A stretch of 64,000 bases of DNA from Prorocentrum cordatum (GCA_963575745.1 CAUYUJ010017797.1:1-64000), one strand, 5' to 3'. Numbered from the stretch's first letter, positions 39,144-50,655 are shown. Translations and numbers: made by a program. The notes: a model not told the origin generated them from the sequence alone.

Positions 39144-41372
39144 TCAAATCAAGCCCGCACGTCGCCCAGCTGGCCCAATAGTTTGCTGGCGCCCTGGCCG
39201 CCCACCATAGAAGGCGCGACGTCTGCAACCATCAAGGGACCCTTGGGACGAGGCAAACCACAACCTGACCACGCCGCGCGCGAACGTGCACCGTTCAGCC
39301 CCATGCGAAGCTGCGGCGCCACCAAGACAAGTCGAGCTGCAAGCTTCATCACCGCTGCATGCTGCAACCAAGCCTGCGGCAACGCGCTCCCGCGAACCCC
39401 CCGCGCAACCGCCGCGGCCGCAATCGAGTGCAAACCAGGAAGCAACTCCGCCTCTGCAGTAAGATAGCGTTGAAACGCAGAGGCCCTCGCCGATCGACCT
39501 GCACCTGCCCCCCCCGCATGGAAGGCCCATTTGATTGAGCCATTGCGGTGACATGATGCTGCAAGCCCTCCATGTAAATCTAAAAACTGACTGAGCCAAA
39601 CCAACGAAGCAGCTTCCACCGACTGGCTTGGGCAAACGCACCAATATATCAATGCTCCCACCATTGGGCGAGACCCTGGCAAGCGCGCATTTGAAAAATA
39701 GCACGCCGCCCAATACCAGCCCACCAACGCGCTCCTGCCAGAGCCCCTCAGGCGCGATCCCTGTCTGCTCTTTCGCCTTGCGCGAAGGAACTTCGAGTGC
39801 AACCCGCCTCAAGAACAAAATCACTTGACAACTTGAGCTTCGCGCAACCGTGATTCGCCGTTTCCACTTCGCGGACTCACACCCCACCATCAGATGCGCC
39901 TCTGCTTGGAACCCAGTCTTAACAACCTCCTCCTTGACAGGTGCCTTCATGCGCTCATGGGCAACGCCAGCTCCACGATGCCAACTCTTGAGTGCCCGCC
40001 GCCTCCAACTTCTCATGCTGCCCCGCATAGCCTGAAACTCCCCGTTCATGCCGAGCCCGACGATGCTGGCAATGGCCCTCTGCGCATCACCACTCGGGGC
40101 CATCCAGAGCCCATCCTTGGAGAAATTAATGGTGCCCTGGTCGGTTTGTTTCATAACCTCCTTGCTGTGCGCAACATTTTGCCGGGATAGCTTCACCTCT
40201 TTCTCCCGCTCAAACAGATGCCCGCATTGTGCCGCTGAAATCAAACTACACTTGGCCACCGAGTTGCAAAACCCGCAGCGTTTCCCTAAGACTGCGCTGC
40301 CCCGTCTGTAAGTGTTTCCCCCAGAAACCAACGACCTTCCATGCGTGAGCCGTCTCAGTAACGCACGTCCGACGTCCTCGTGCAATGGCCCCCGCTCCCG
40401 TTTCTTCCTCCGTGAACGCCCGGATCCAGCCCCCCGTGCCATATGCGTTTGTCGAACCTTGTCTTTGTCATCCCAACTGTCTGCGAACCCATCTTGTCGC
40501 GTTTCGCCTCCAGCCGCGACCTGCCCCACGCCTTTGGCGTCGCGAAACCGAACCCCCGGTGCGGCCAGCAGCTCTGGTAACTCCCTCGCCACTTCCTGCG
40601 ACCCTGCCAGGTCCGGGCTGCCCCGGCTGCGCCGCGATCGCCGCCGACGGCAAGTCTCAGGCGCGTGATCTCGAGGCGCGTCTGCCATCGCGTCCGCAAT
40701 GCTGTCATACGAACGCCGACGTTGAGCTGCCATCGCCTCCCGTTCATCTCCGCCGCAATGCCGCAGAAAACAATACAAGTCGCGCCGGCGCCCGCGCGCC
40801 TCGCGCCATGCGTCGGCGCGCATCTCTGCAACCAGCTCGGATCCAAAGGCCAAATTGCACGCGACTTCCAGCCTTCCGATGAGTCCTGCGCGTTCAGGGG
40901 GCGCCAGGTAGACGCGCGGATAAATTTCGCACCGCGCGCGCCGTACATCGGGATCTTGAAACTGCTCGCCTCGAAGGCCCCTGCTCCAATGCCCAGCGCA
41001 ACCATTGATATCGCCCGCGAACTGCACCTCGACAGGGAACCTGCATGGTGAATTGCAGATTGCCTCCTTGGCCAGTTCAATCTGAACGCTCGAGCACTCT
41101 GGACCAGCCAGGGCATGGCAAGCTCCAGGGTTCCTCCAAAGACATATCCCGGGTAGGCCCCAAAGAGTCACGCTTGGTCGACCCTCCTGTTGCCCGCGCG
41201 CTGCGTTGAGGCCCCCACCCCCGGGCCGAGCGCTTAGCCGCCGAGACGCCCCTGCAAACCGACGCCTGGGGTGGGCCCCAAGGCGCGGCGACGAGCACGT
41301 TAGGCGAAGCCCTGTTCGATGCGAGATTCTGCCATGCCGCGCCCCCAGTGGCGCCGCGAGATCCCCCGGCAA
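39144..41372 (-). CDS. 742-codon ORF of unknown function
   Basis: Uninterrupted on the minus strand, which is unlikely by chance even in GC-rich DNA. The N-terminal 100 residues are Arg/Gly-rich and may be out of frame. Residues about 105-215 look natural (GRLEVACNLAFGSELVAEM, then a Glu/Arg-rich helix). Further on, KSLWMAPSGDA-like and Lys-rich stretches occur. No RT, nuclease or kinase motif was recognised. The coiled-coil ORF just upstream on the same strand raises the possibility of a two-ORF non-LTR retroelement, but that is unproven. The frame may be a mixture of a real exon and chance extension. Confidence 0.3.
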   Translation of the reverse strand: MPGDLAAPLGARHGRISHRTGLRLTCSSPRLGAHPRRRFAGASRRLSARPGGGGLNAARGQQEGRPSVTLWGLPGICLWRNPGACHALAGPECSSVQIELAKEAICNSPCRFPVEVQFAGDINGCAGHWSRGLRGEQFQDPDVRRARCEIYPRVYLAPPERAGLIGRLEVACNLAFGSELVAEMRADAWREARGRRRDLYCFLRHCGGDEREAMAAQRRRSYDSIADAMADAPRDHAPETCRRRRSRRSRGSPDLAGSQEVARELPELLAAPGVRFRDAKGVGQVAAGGETRQDGFADSWDDKDKVRQTHMARGAGSGRSRRKKRERGPLHEDVGRALLRRLTHGRSLVSGGNTYRRGSAVLGKRCGFCNSVAKCSLISAAQCGHLFEREKEVKLSRQNVAHSKEVMKQTDQGTINFSKDGLWMAPSGDAQRAIASIVGLGMNGEFQAMRGSMRSWRRRALKSWHRGAGVAHERMKAPVKEEVVKTGFQAEAHLMVGCESAKWKRRITVARSSSCQVILFLRRVALEVPSRKAKEQTGIAPEGLWQERVGGLVLGGVLFFKCALARVSPNGGSIDILVRLPKPVGGSCFVGLAQSVFRFTWRACSIMSPQWLNQMGLPCGGGRCRSIGEGLCVSTLSYCRGGVASWFALDCGRGGCAGGSRERVAAGLVAACSGDEACSSTCLGGAAASHGAERCTFARGVVRLWFASSQGSLDGCRRRAFYGGRPGRQQTIGPAGRRAGLI

Positions 41373-41715
41373 AGAACCTCAGCCTGCCCTTTCCCTTCGC
41401 GTAATTATTTTCCACGGCATTCGAGTGGCAACTGTTCCGTCGCCATTGCCCGTGAACCAACCAGTCCATGGCGATCAGCAGACCCGCATATCTAGAAGGG
41501 CTCGAACGCCACCTTAGGTTGTTTTTGCCTCCACGTGAGAAAATAATTTGCCGCGTCGCGCATCTCTTCCTCGTCCATGCCACCAGCGTTGAAACCGATG
41601 CGATCAAGATGCCCTCTGAGAGCAGCAACGTGATCAGCCCGCGCAGAGACCGCAGCTGGCGGCGTCGATGGGGGGCGCTGCACCGCCTTCCTCTGCCCCT
41701 GCTCCAGCTGCATCA
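41373..41715 (-). other. Link between the coiled-coil ORF and the 742-codon ORF
   Basis: A natural-looking stretch (FNAGGMDEEEMRDAANYFLTW) lies at 41492-41716 and ends in a stop. It probably continues the coiled-coil protein with a frame change. Confidence 0.3.
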
Positions 41716-42327
41716 TCAGGTGATGCCCTCTGCCCCGAGCCTGCCGCCGCTGCCGCTGGAACCAGGGCGTCGGTAAACCGCTCGCTCGTCCTGCGTCAAC
41801 GCCGTGGCTTCGAGGAGCGCATCGACTGTGGACCCAGGCCCCAACGTTGCTGACTGAACAGACCCTGATTCATCGGGCGCCGCCACATCTAAACCTAACG
41901 CCAGCTCTTTGCGCTGTTGCTCCAAATCCAACAGCTGCTGCCGCATCTCTGCGATCTTGCTCGCGTCATGCTCCACCAACTCCTGCAACTTGGCGACTTC
42001 GCCCTTCTGCTCGTGCAGGACATGTGTTGCTTTAGAAAAATGTTCTTCCATGTTGGCGCACGTGCGGGACACGTCGGATATCTGCGTGCCCACAGGTTTG
42101 CTTGCACGACGCTTGGCGAACAGTTCTCCCTGCAGCTTGAGCAACCCTTCCCGAACCGGTGCCAACCCCATGTACTTGCGCAACCAGCGCCTGCGGACAC
42201 TTCTTGACTTCACCCTCAACATCGTCGATCTGGCGCTGTAGCTCAGACGCTGGCGCCAACGTTCCAGCACCATCTTCATCCATGGTCTCGGCGTCGGGTC
42301 CACCAGACTTCTTTGCAGCGAGCTCAC
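41716..42327 (-). CDS. Coiled-coil protein, unknown function
   Basis: 203 residues. Residues about 88-150 (MEEHFSKATHVLHEQ onward, then KLQELVEHDASKIAEM) form a heptad-rich coiled coil, preceded by a basic region. It resembles in style the ORF1/gag products of retroelements, or a structural host protein. No zinc finger. The downstream frame 41492-41716 may be its natural continuation. Confidence 0.4.
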   Translation of the reverse strand: MSSLQRSLVDPTPRPWMKMVLERWRQRLSYSARSTMLRVKSRSVRRRWLRKYMGLAPVREGLLKLQGELFAKRRASKPVGTQISDVSRTCANMEEHFSKATHVLHEQKGEVAKLQELVEHDASKIAEMRQQLLDLEQQRKELALGLDVAAPDESGSVQSATLGPGSTVDALLEATALTQDERAVYRRPGSSGSGGRLGAEGIT

Positions 42328-42799
42328 GTTGAAGACGCTCTAGTTATTTCTCATTTCTGCCATCTTCTTGGTCTGTTCCCGTCGATTTCCCCAAGGTAAT
42401 CCATCGTGTTCAGGTCGGAGTGAGGGCGAGGTAGCTGCACGAATGCCTCCGAACACGACCCTTGTGTAGGCGGTACCGAACGCAATGCAAACGATAACCA
42501 AAGTTCAGGTAGCGAGTCTCCTTCTTCGGTCCCCTCTGTACACGCAATCCTTGCAGTACCAGTCCTCCCTCTCGCGGTCCCTGCTGTCTGCTCGAGGGAG
42601 ACCCATCTTGTTGGTTCGCCACTGCCGACAGACTGATCACCCCGAAGAACTATCGAATAATGAAGTGGCGCCGTACCGCAAAGTTGAAAACCTTGGGACC
42701 ACCCCAATGCAGAATGGAAAGTGGTGGGGCCGCGACTCCCCTCGCCAGCAAGACGCAGTCCTCGAGCCGAAACATTGCGGACTTGAGCCAACATGGCGA
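42328..42799. other. No gene identified
   Basis: Short frames on both strands; no domain. Confidence 0.4.
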
Positions 42800-43248
42800 C
42801 GGATCTCCTCCTCCTCCCCTCCTCCTCCTCCTCCTCCTCCTCCTCCTCCTCCTCCTCCTCCTCCTCCTCCCTCTTCCTCCTTCCTCCTCCCTCCTCCGTC
42901 CTCCGTCCTCCGTCACCCGTCCTCCCTCCTCCCTCCTCCCTCCTTCCTCCTCCCTCCTCCCTCCTCGTCCTCCTCCTCCTCCTCCTCTTCTTCTTCCTCC
43001 TCCTCCTCCTCGTCCTCGTCCTCCTCCTTCTCCTCCTCCTCCTCCTCTTCCTCCTCCTCCCCCTCCCCCTCCCCCATCCCCCTCCTCCTCTTCCTCCTCT
43101 TCCTCCTCTTTCTGCTCCTCCTCCTCCGCCTCCGCCTCCGCCTCCGCTCCTCCTCCTCCTCCTCTACCTCCTCCTCCTCCTCCTCCTCCTCCTCCTCCTC
43201 CTCCTCCTCCTCCTCCTCCTCCTCCTCCTCCCCCTCCTCTTCACCTCA
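42800..43248. repeat. Long (CCT)n microsatellite
   Basis: About 450 bp of CTC with TTC, CCC and CGC variants. It creates Ser, Pro and Leu runs in the three plus frames. Confidence 0.95.
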
Positions 43249-44243
43249 TGCCGGGTCTCTGGACAACATGTCCGTTGACAACATGTTTAGCACGCCTAGT
43301 CTCTGAATGCGCATATCAGAAGGGTCCATGCTGCAATTACTAATTAACGGAGGTCCAGATTCGACGCGCCCTCCTGTGTATTTCCTTATCTGCAGTCCCT
43401 CACGCAGTCTACTTTTGGGCACACTACTGAATGACATCCTGCATGCATCGTGCAGCCAGACATGACGAACATGATATCCTCCACTGGCCCAACTGAAGAA
43501 CACTCAAGGGTTCCCCCCCCCCCCCAGGATCCACAAGAACATCCACCACCACCCCAGAGCCAAGCATCTGGAAGGACGCGTGGACAGAAGAGCGCGCAAT
43601 TGGCAGCCCTTCGGTAATCATTGAAAGAGCCACGGAAAGCAAAGCGCCCCACGACTGTGAAGCAGAAAACAGAAGCGCCCGACTGTAAGACGACGAGGAG
43701 GAGGAGGAGGAAGAGGAGGAAGAGGAGGAAGAGGGGATCCTGCCTATAGTCACGAGAAAAGCTCACAGACCGATGTGGCCCAACGCTGCCGCGGCCGCCC
43801 TCGCCTTCTACGAGAGGCCCACTGTCTGGGAGAGCCGTCGACGTTGCAGAGTATAGATCTCAGGCACGAACCATTTCCGTGTGCGATCTTGGTGTACAGG
43901 GCCGTCTGCTTGCCACCTAACATGCCAGAGGAGCGGCTTCGCTCCGGCTTCGACCCGACCCGACCTCGATCTCATACCTCGGTCCGACCGTATTCTATAT
44001 CACGCACACACATCTTACACCTCAAGAGGTTATGGCAGAGCTGGCGGCACTAGAGACAGCCCAGCATATGAGGTTGGTCTCCCGGGGCCTCTCCCCGTCT
44101 GCCTCTGCCCTCCCCTCCTGGACCCTCCCCTGGGGCACTGTCCCTCGAGGCCTGGGCTGCACTAAAACCGTTGTACCAAGGCTGAACCTCTACGGTTTAC
44201 ATCTGTCAGACACCGTGGAGCAGACCACAGGCTGGAGCAGGTA
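43249..44243. other. No gene identified; C-run and GAG run
   Basis: A run of 14 C at 43513-43526 and a GAGGAGGAG run at about 43694-43735. Frames of up to 126 codons on both strands without recognised domains. Confidence 0.4.
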
Positions 44244-44400
44244 GATGCTCTCGTCCATCCTCCTCCTCCTCCACCTCCTCCTTCTTCTCCTCCTCCTTCC
44301 TCCTCCTTCTCCTCATCCTCGTCCTCCTCCTCCTCCTCATCATCATCATCAACAACAACATCATCATCAGCATCAGCAGCATCATCATGCTCTCGTCGAG
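44244..44400. repeat. (CTC)n then (ATC)n microsatellite
   Basis: CTCCTC words to 44337, ATC/AAC words to about 44393. Confidence 0.9.
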
Positions 44401-45285
44401 GCAAGGCTCTCGGCAAGGACGGTGGCGGAGGCGATCTCGAAGCATGACATGCTGGTTGAGTGGCACGGGGCCATGCTGGTTGAGTTGACGTCCAACTGCC
44501 GCAGAACCTGAAGCGGGACAAGAAGGACAAGTCCAGGAAGAAGGAGAAGAAGCCCAGGAAGGACGAGCAAGAGGGCAGGCGGAGGAGCCGATCTCGCTCC
44601 TGTCTTCCGAGGGAGGTGGATTGAACGACAAGGCGGACATCCTTGTCGACAACGTCCAGCAAATGTGTCCGGAGATCGCGGAGGTGCACGTGCACAGCGA
44701 CCTCTTCGGCATCTGCAGCGACGACGGCGTGGACCTCAGCATGGACGGCGTGGACCCAGCGGACGGCTGGGCTTGCTGGCATCGGGATGAGGACCCAGTC
44801 AACGCCTTCGGCGCCGTCCTCATGCCGAACAGGGAGGCCTTCGAGAAGACGGAGCGGGCTCGCGGAGCACGCCGCTCGCTGTGGCGGCTGGGCGTCGGCG
44901 AGGTGGTCGGCATCATCAGTGGTAGCCTAAGGAGGACTACTGCGTGGACACCGCGGACGTGGCCGAGGGCCCTACGCTCGGCGTGGACGGCACCGACAAG
45001 GAGAAGTTCGACGGTGAGGACAGCATCTTCGAGGAGAAGCCTGTGGCCCTCGACATCGAGGACGGCACCGGCAAGGAGAAGTACGAGGGAGAGGGCAGCA
45101 TCTTTGAGGTGAAGCCTGTGGCTCTCGGCTTCGACAGCGACGTGAAGAACATGGTGAAGCACACTCTCGGCGAGTGCTGCCGATTGGAGGATGAAGGTGG
45201 AGCTCGCGCTGCCTTCATGTGCTGGTTGATGGACCAGCCCGAGTTCGAGGGCCTTGGGATCGCCTCGTGCGCCATCGCTGGCTGA
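44401..45285 (+). CDS. Candidate host gene with acidic internal repeats, exons unresolved
   Basis: Natural-looking plus-strand pieces in different frames: EARLSARTVAEAISKHDMLV (to about 44510), a Lys/Arg-rich stretch (44511-44623), a stretch from 44624 (NDKADILVDNVQQMCPEI onward) to about 44920, and 44935-45285 to a TGA. The last piece contains a duplicated segment of about 30 residues (KEKFDGEDSIFEEKPVAL and KEKYEGEGSIFEVKPVAL). Introns or indels must join them; no splice model was clearly best. No known domain. Low-complexity DNA precedes it. Confidence 0.4.
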
Positions 45286-46035
45286 TCGAGTAGTTCGGCC
45301 AGGCCATGCGGTACACTCAGCACTGAGGAGGGCGTGGGGGGGGTAACACCCTGGGCTGGTGCCCTGGGGCCTTTGTGGGCCGCGGCGGCCTGTGGGGGCC
45401 GCCGCTTTCGCCGCTTCTGGGATGCTCCACCTCCCTCGCGGGCCTGCAGCAGTAGTGCCGAGAGAGTGCACCTGCGCCGCAGCTGGTCTCCAGTCTCCAG
45501 CCTCATGCTCTCGTCAGTCCCAAACCCCAGGACGATCAGGATACCAACCCGCTCCCCTCGGACGTTTTCAGTGGCCGTCCGGCACGGGCGCGTGTACAGG
45601 GGTGCTTCAGCGAGCTCGGCCCCTCGTCACAGAAGTAAGAAACAAGCTGCTGTCGCCCTCTTTTCTGTTGCGGCCAGCGGCGGCCGCACGACACTCCACA
45701 CGATTTGGTATTGACTTGCATCAGAACAACCCTCGTTTGGATCGGTAGCGCGATCGCTTGACAGTGCTCTGGATCGCGAGAGAGGCGATCCGACGAGGCC
45801 CGGCTCTCTGGACCTATGGGCCTCCCACGCTGAAGCAGGCACAGTTCGGGCCATAGGCCCCCCCCCTTGCGAAGCTTTCTGCACAGCTCGGTGGTGAGAG
45901 CCCCCCCAAACGCCTTTGAGGACATGGCAGGCCATTTGAGGGGCTGAGGGCTCTGACTCCTACGCAAAGGCTTCAAATTCAGGTGGCTAACGATTCATTT
46001 CAAGCGGCTACTGAATTGCTGTCGGTTGCTACGAC
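45286..46035. other. No gene identified
   Basis: GC-rich, with frames of 126-146 codons on both strands that look like composition effects. C-runs at 45860-45868 and 45901-45907. Confidence 0.35.
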
Positions 46036-46862
46036 ATGTCCTGCTATAGGATGGTTCGAGTACCCAGCACCACCGTCGCGGGAACCTCGTCGTGCTCCTC
46101 TAGGCATGCTGTGCCAGCTAAGACGATACTTGCTATGCATGCTAGCAGGTTCACGGTATTTGATAAACGCATGTTCGCCCAGTCAGGTCGACCCTCTACG
46201 GCTATGCTGACCAATCATACGTCTTCGTTTCATGACAAGGCTCGGGCTTCTCCTGGGGGCGGTTTCTGCATCCATGGAAAAGGAGCTCACCCTCCTATGG
46301 TGGGATGGGGCCCTGTTTCACAAAGCTTTCGCTCTGCGCCCAAGACAATCTACCCACTGCACCTATGTAAGACCATGGCACAACCTATCTTACAATCCTT
46401 GCTGCCTTCCCTTTTGGGTCAGTCCGCTCCGCTCCGCATCCCGACACCAGAACAGATGGCCGAGTACGATTCGTTGAAACAATTGCTCCCTGATGCAGCG
46501 AATATTGATTCAAACGCTCCGGAATGTGGCCCTGACTATAATTTGGGTTCTAATATCGAATCTAATCCCCAGCATCAGCTCGCATTGACAAGATTCTGCA
46601 CAATTTTCAGCAAGAGGAAACCTTTCCGACTCCAGAAGAAGAACTGGAGGGCTCCCATTCGGTTGCTATGGAAGCTGCGCCAGCAGCTCAGGATGAAGCT
46701 GATCACTTACTGATTGATTATCTTGTTGCTCCGCCTCCTCCTCCTCCTCCTTCTCCTCCTCCTCCCCTGCTTTCCGAGACGTGCTTCAAAGGATTGCATC
46801 CAATCATGTTGCAGCCTTGGACCAGCGCAGAATTGCTGCGAGGAGAGTGCCAGGTTCGATAG
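46036..46862 (+). CDS. Candidate gene, acidic/Pro-rich protein, one frame change
   Basis: Lower GC than its neighbours. From about 46376 the reading is natural (MAQPILQSLLPSLLGQ, then TPEQMAEYDSLKQLLPDA) to about 46580, then continues naturally one frame over (IDKILHNFQQEETFPTPEEE, then EAAPAAQDEADHLLIDYLV). A poly-Pro run encoded by the CCT microsatellite (46735-46766) follows, and a stop near 46862. No domain recognised. A one-base indel or a short intron would restore continuity. The upstream part to 46036 is less convincing. Confidence 0.35.
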
Positions 46863-47427
46863 TAAGGTTGTTTGCCCCGATCCCTGAGCCCCCTTAGTCC
46901 CATCTTCTTCAATCCGATGCGCACATCACATATGTTTCAAGTTGGCCATTCATGATTCCTGAGGGTGTGGGGGGTGGCGGGATAGCAGCAATTTTTCTAG
47001 GCGTCTATATCCTGTCGCGGTGTCTGGGGCCGCTAGTGGCGGGTGTGAAAGTATGTTAGGTTTATGTTTATTTTCAATTTCCTTGTTTCGCTTTCACCCC
47101 CTTCATTTCTTCTCATGTGGCCTGGCTTCCCCCCCCTTCCCGCCCGCGCTGCCCCCGCGTACAGGCGCTCAGCGGGCTTCGGCCACGCCGTCGAGAGCGT
47201 GTTCCAGGAGGTGGGTGGAGGCAATAGGAGGAGGTCTTATCAATCACTAACTCGCAATTACCGTTTTACTTTGCTCGAGCTTCTATCGTGGGAATGTTTT
47301 CGGGATTGTGATCCCTGAGCTTTCCTGGCCCCTCGTGGGGCCACCCTCGACCGTTCGGCCCACTGGGGCTGAACGCTCGCCCAGCAGCAAGCGTTGACCC
47401 TTCTCTCGCGGACAGCCGGTCCGATCC
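46863..47427. other. No gene identified
   Basis: Mixed AT/GC DNA with only short frames. Confidence 0.4.
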
Positions 47428-47652
47428 GATCCTCCTCCTCCTCCTCCTCCTCCTCCTCCTCCCTCTCCTCCCTCTCCTCCCTCTCCTCCCTCTCCTCCCT
47501 CTCCTCCCTCTCCTCCCTCTCCTCCCTCTCCTCCCTCTCCTCCCTCTCCTCCCTCTCCTCCCTCGCCTCCCTCTCCTCCCTCTCCTCCCTCTCCTCCCTC
47601 TCCTCCCTCTCCTCCCTCTCCTCCCTCTCCTCCCTCTCCTCCCTCTCCTCCC
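47428..47652. repeat. (CTC)n and (CTCCCT)n microsatellite, cut by gap
   Basis: About 30 bp of CTC then some 190 bp of nearly perfect CTCCCTCTC hexamer-type repeat, ending at the N run. Confidence 0.95.
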
Positions 47653-47752
47653 NNNNNNNNNNNNNNNNNNNNNNNNNNNNNNNNNNNNNNNNNNNNNNNN
47701 NNNNNNNNNNNNNNNNNNNNNNNNNNNNNNNNNNNNNNNNNNNNNNNNNNNN
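47653..47752. other. Assembly gap (100 N)
   Basis: Exactly 100 N between two different simple repeats. The length is a convention, not a measurement. Confidence 0.98.
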
Positions 47753-47778
47753 ATCATCATCATCATCAGCAGCAGCAG

Positions 47779-47834
<56 letters not shown>

Positions 47835-47853
47835 ACATCAACATCAACATCAA

Positions 47854-47886
<33 letters not shown>

Positions 47887-48515
47887 CATCCTCATCCTCA
47901 TCCTCATCTCCATCCTAATCCTCATCCTCATCCTCATCATCATCATCATTACCGTCACCATCATCATCATCACCATCATCATCAGCATAAGCATAAGCAT
48001 AAGCATCAGCATCAGCATCAGCATTAACATCACCAAACCATCGCTTCCACCACCACCATCATCATCAGCAGCATCATCCTCATAATCCTCATCATCACCA
48101 TCATGATCAATCATCATCAGCATTATCATCATAATCAGCATCGTCAACATCATCGTCATCAACATCATGGTCATCATCACATAACAACATCAACACCATT
48201 ACCATCACCATCATCGTCACCATCATCATCACCACCATCATCAGCAGCATCGGAATCCTCATCGTCCTGATCACCACTACCATGATCAATCATCATCATC
48301 AGCATCACTATCATGATCATAAACAGCTCAGCATCGTCAACAGCATCATCATCATCAACATCATCGTCATCATCACCGACAACATCAACAACATTACCAT
48401 CACCATCATCATCACATGGTCATCACATCATCATCATCATCAGCATCATCATCATCATCATCATCAGCATCATCATCGTCATCGTCATCATCATCATTCT
48501 TCCCCCCTCGGCCTC
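47753..48515. repeat. (ATC)n-type long microsatellite
   Basis: ATC with CTC, AGC and AAC variants for about 760 bp. Minus frames read Met/Asp runs. Confidence 0.95.
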
Positions 48516-48529
48516 CTCCTCCGCAGGCT

Positions 48530-49128
48530 GGGCCGGGCGTTTCGCCTCAGACTTCCTCCCCACTCATTTCACGCCTGAAGTCTACAACGGTTCCAAGGAT
48601 GGATGCCGGGTCGCTTTCAAAATGCAGCTCTCGCCTGAGCGCAGCGCAAACTAGTTTAAAAAGTCTGCGACAATTAAGGATGGAGGGCGGGCCATTGTTT
48701 AAATGGAAGTCTCGCTTCGATTAAGAGCTTGAAGCAATTTCAAAGATAGAGCTGGCTTCCTTTTCAACATGTGGTTCTCGCCATATCGCCACGCGCATTC
48801 GCCCTTAAACGTATGTAGACATTCCAAAGGGTTAGTAAGGCTGAAGTCCCAGGAATGGTTTTCTGACACGGTTCGGGAATGTCAGGACGCAACGGTTACG
48901 TTGATTCGCGGCGTTGAAGTCCCAGAGTGGTGTTTTGGCACGATCTAGGATTCTCAAAACAAATCGTAAACTGAGGGATGCCCGAATCCGAGTGAACTGT
49001 AAAGCTGTGGTTGCATTGTTTGAATTATCCACTCCTGCAATGAAAATAGTTGTCGGGACCTGTGGATAGGGAACTTGGAGAGAGGGTGTACTGCAACATC
49101 ATTGATGCGTATTGGGTCACCACTGGTC
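48530..49128 (-). repeat. Dispersed repeat family F2, copy 3
   Basis: Reverse complement of copy 2. It starts with GGGCGTTTCGCCTCAGACTT and ends near GGGTCACCACTGGTCC, flanked by ATC/CTC microsatellites on both sides. More diverged than copy 4. Confidence 0.75.
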
Positions 49129-49378
49129 CTCCTCCTCCTCCTCCTCATCATCATCCTCATTATTATCATTATTATCATTATTATCATTATTATCATCATC
49201 ATCATCATCATCATCATCCTCATCTCCATCCTCATCCTCATCCTCATCCTCATCCTCATCCTCATCCTCATCCTCATCCTCATCCTCATCCTCATCCTCA
49301 TCCTCATCCTCATCCTCCCTCCCTCCCTCCTTCCCTCCCTCTTCCTCCTCCTCATCCCCCTCCTCATCCTCCCTCTCA
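49129..49378. repeat. Compound CTC / ATTATC / CTCATC microsatellite
   Basis: CTC to 49144, ATTATC-type to 49190, ATC to 49218, pure CTCATC to 49315, then CCCTCCCT. Confidence 0.95.
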
Positions 49379-49601
49379 GTAGAAGGGAGAGCCGACGTGG
49401 CGGGCCCGACCCGAAGCGCCGAGGCGGAGTCGAAGAAGTCGGGGGCGAAGCAGCAGCTGCGGGAACGCCTGGTGCCAGGAGTGAGAGAGGGAGTAGGGGG
49501 GGGAGGGAGGGAACACGTAGGAATTGCAATAGAGAGGGCACCCCTTTGTGAAATGCACTACAGCTCCCGCCCTCCTCCCTAGCAGTAATGACACTCGTTC
49601 A
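49379..49601. other. No gene identified
   Basis: GC-rich, with a G-run at 49497-49503. Only frames continuing out of the microsatellite. Confidence 0.4.
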
Positions 49602-50621
49602 AATAATTACCATAACCATGAAACCGTGCGAAAAAGACGCCTCCCAGACGGCCCCAGAATCCCTCAAGACGGCTCCATGAGAGTGCCCAGACGGGGGGCC
49701 CGAACGAACATTTCGGACTTCAGCCCCAACAGCCCCCAAGAGACCCCGAGGAAGCCCCAGGAGGCCCGGGGGCCCTCAGAAACGGACCCGGGGCGCAACA
49801 CTGCGTCAGCAGGCCCCCGGAAGGGGTCCAGGGTCCAGGGACCGGCTTCGAGTAGTCCAGGGGGAGGAAGAGGAGGAGGAGGAGGAGGAGGAGGCGGAGG
49901 AGGAGGAGGAGCAGGAGGAGGAGGAGGGGGAGAAAGGAGCATCTGTGCTCTACTCCACACGAGGGCCCAACGCAGGAGGGCTGGGAAATACGGGAGGGAA
50001 AACGCCCAGCAGCGGTGCTTACCGTCCGAAAGCCTGGTGCGCCGCGCTATCGCTCTCTTCCTTTCCCCCCCCCTCTGACAAAGCTCCGCTCAAACTCGTT
50101 CGTCGGGACCCTCCCAGGGTCCACCCGGTGCACTTACTTTTGCACCCCGGATCCGTTTTTGGAGCCCTGGAACACCAAGACGTCCCCCAGTGACCGAAAA
50201 AAGAGAAACACTTCCTCGAACCTCCAACCTGGAAGGTCGCCATCGCTTTGCATGCCAGCACGATGCACCACAGGCCGACCCTCAAGCGGCAGGGGTGCAG
50301 GCTCTGAGGCAAAACACCGTGGCCTCCTGCCCCTCCCCCTCCCGCCTGCGCCTCGCCCTTCCGCCGCTTCCCTTCCCCTTCCCCTCCCCCTCCCACACCT
50401 CCTCCCCCTCCACTCTTCCCCTCTCCTCCTCCCCCTCCCCCTCCCCCTCCTCTCCTCTCATCCCCTCCCCTCCTTTCCTTTGCCCCCCTCGCCGTTTCCC
50501 TCCCCTGCCCCTGCGGAAGTACACGCCAGGATGGCCCGGGAAGGCCCCAAGACGGCCCAAAGGCCCCCCAGCCCGGGAAGGCCCCAACAAGGACTCGCGA
50601 TCGTCGTCGCCGTCGCCGTCG

Positions 50622-50655
<34 letters not shown>

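Noticed and set aside
38564-39181. Plus frame of 205 codons
   Set aside because: Antisense to minus-strand coding-like DNA and Ser/Pro/Ala-rich; no motif.
47266-48180. 304-codon minus frame across the gap
   Set aside because: Includes 100 N and is otherwise Met/Asp and Gly/Arg runs from microsatellites.
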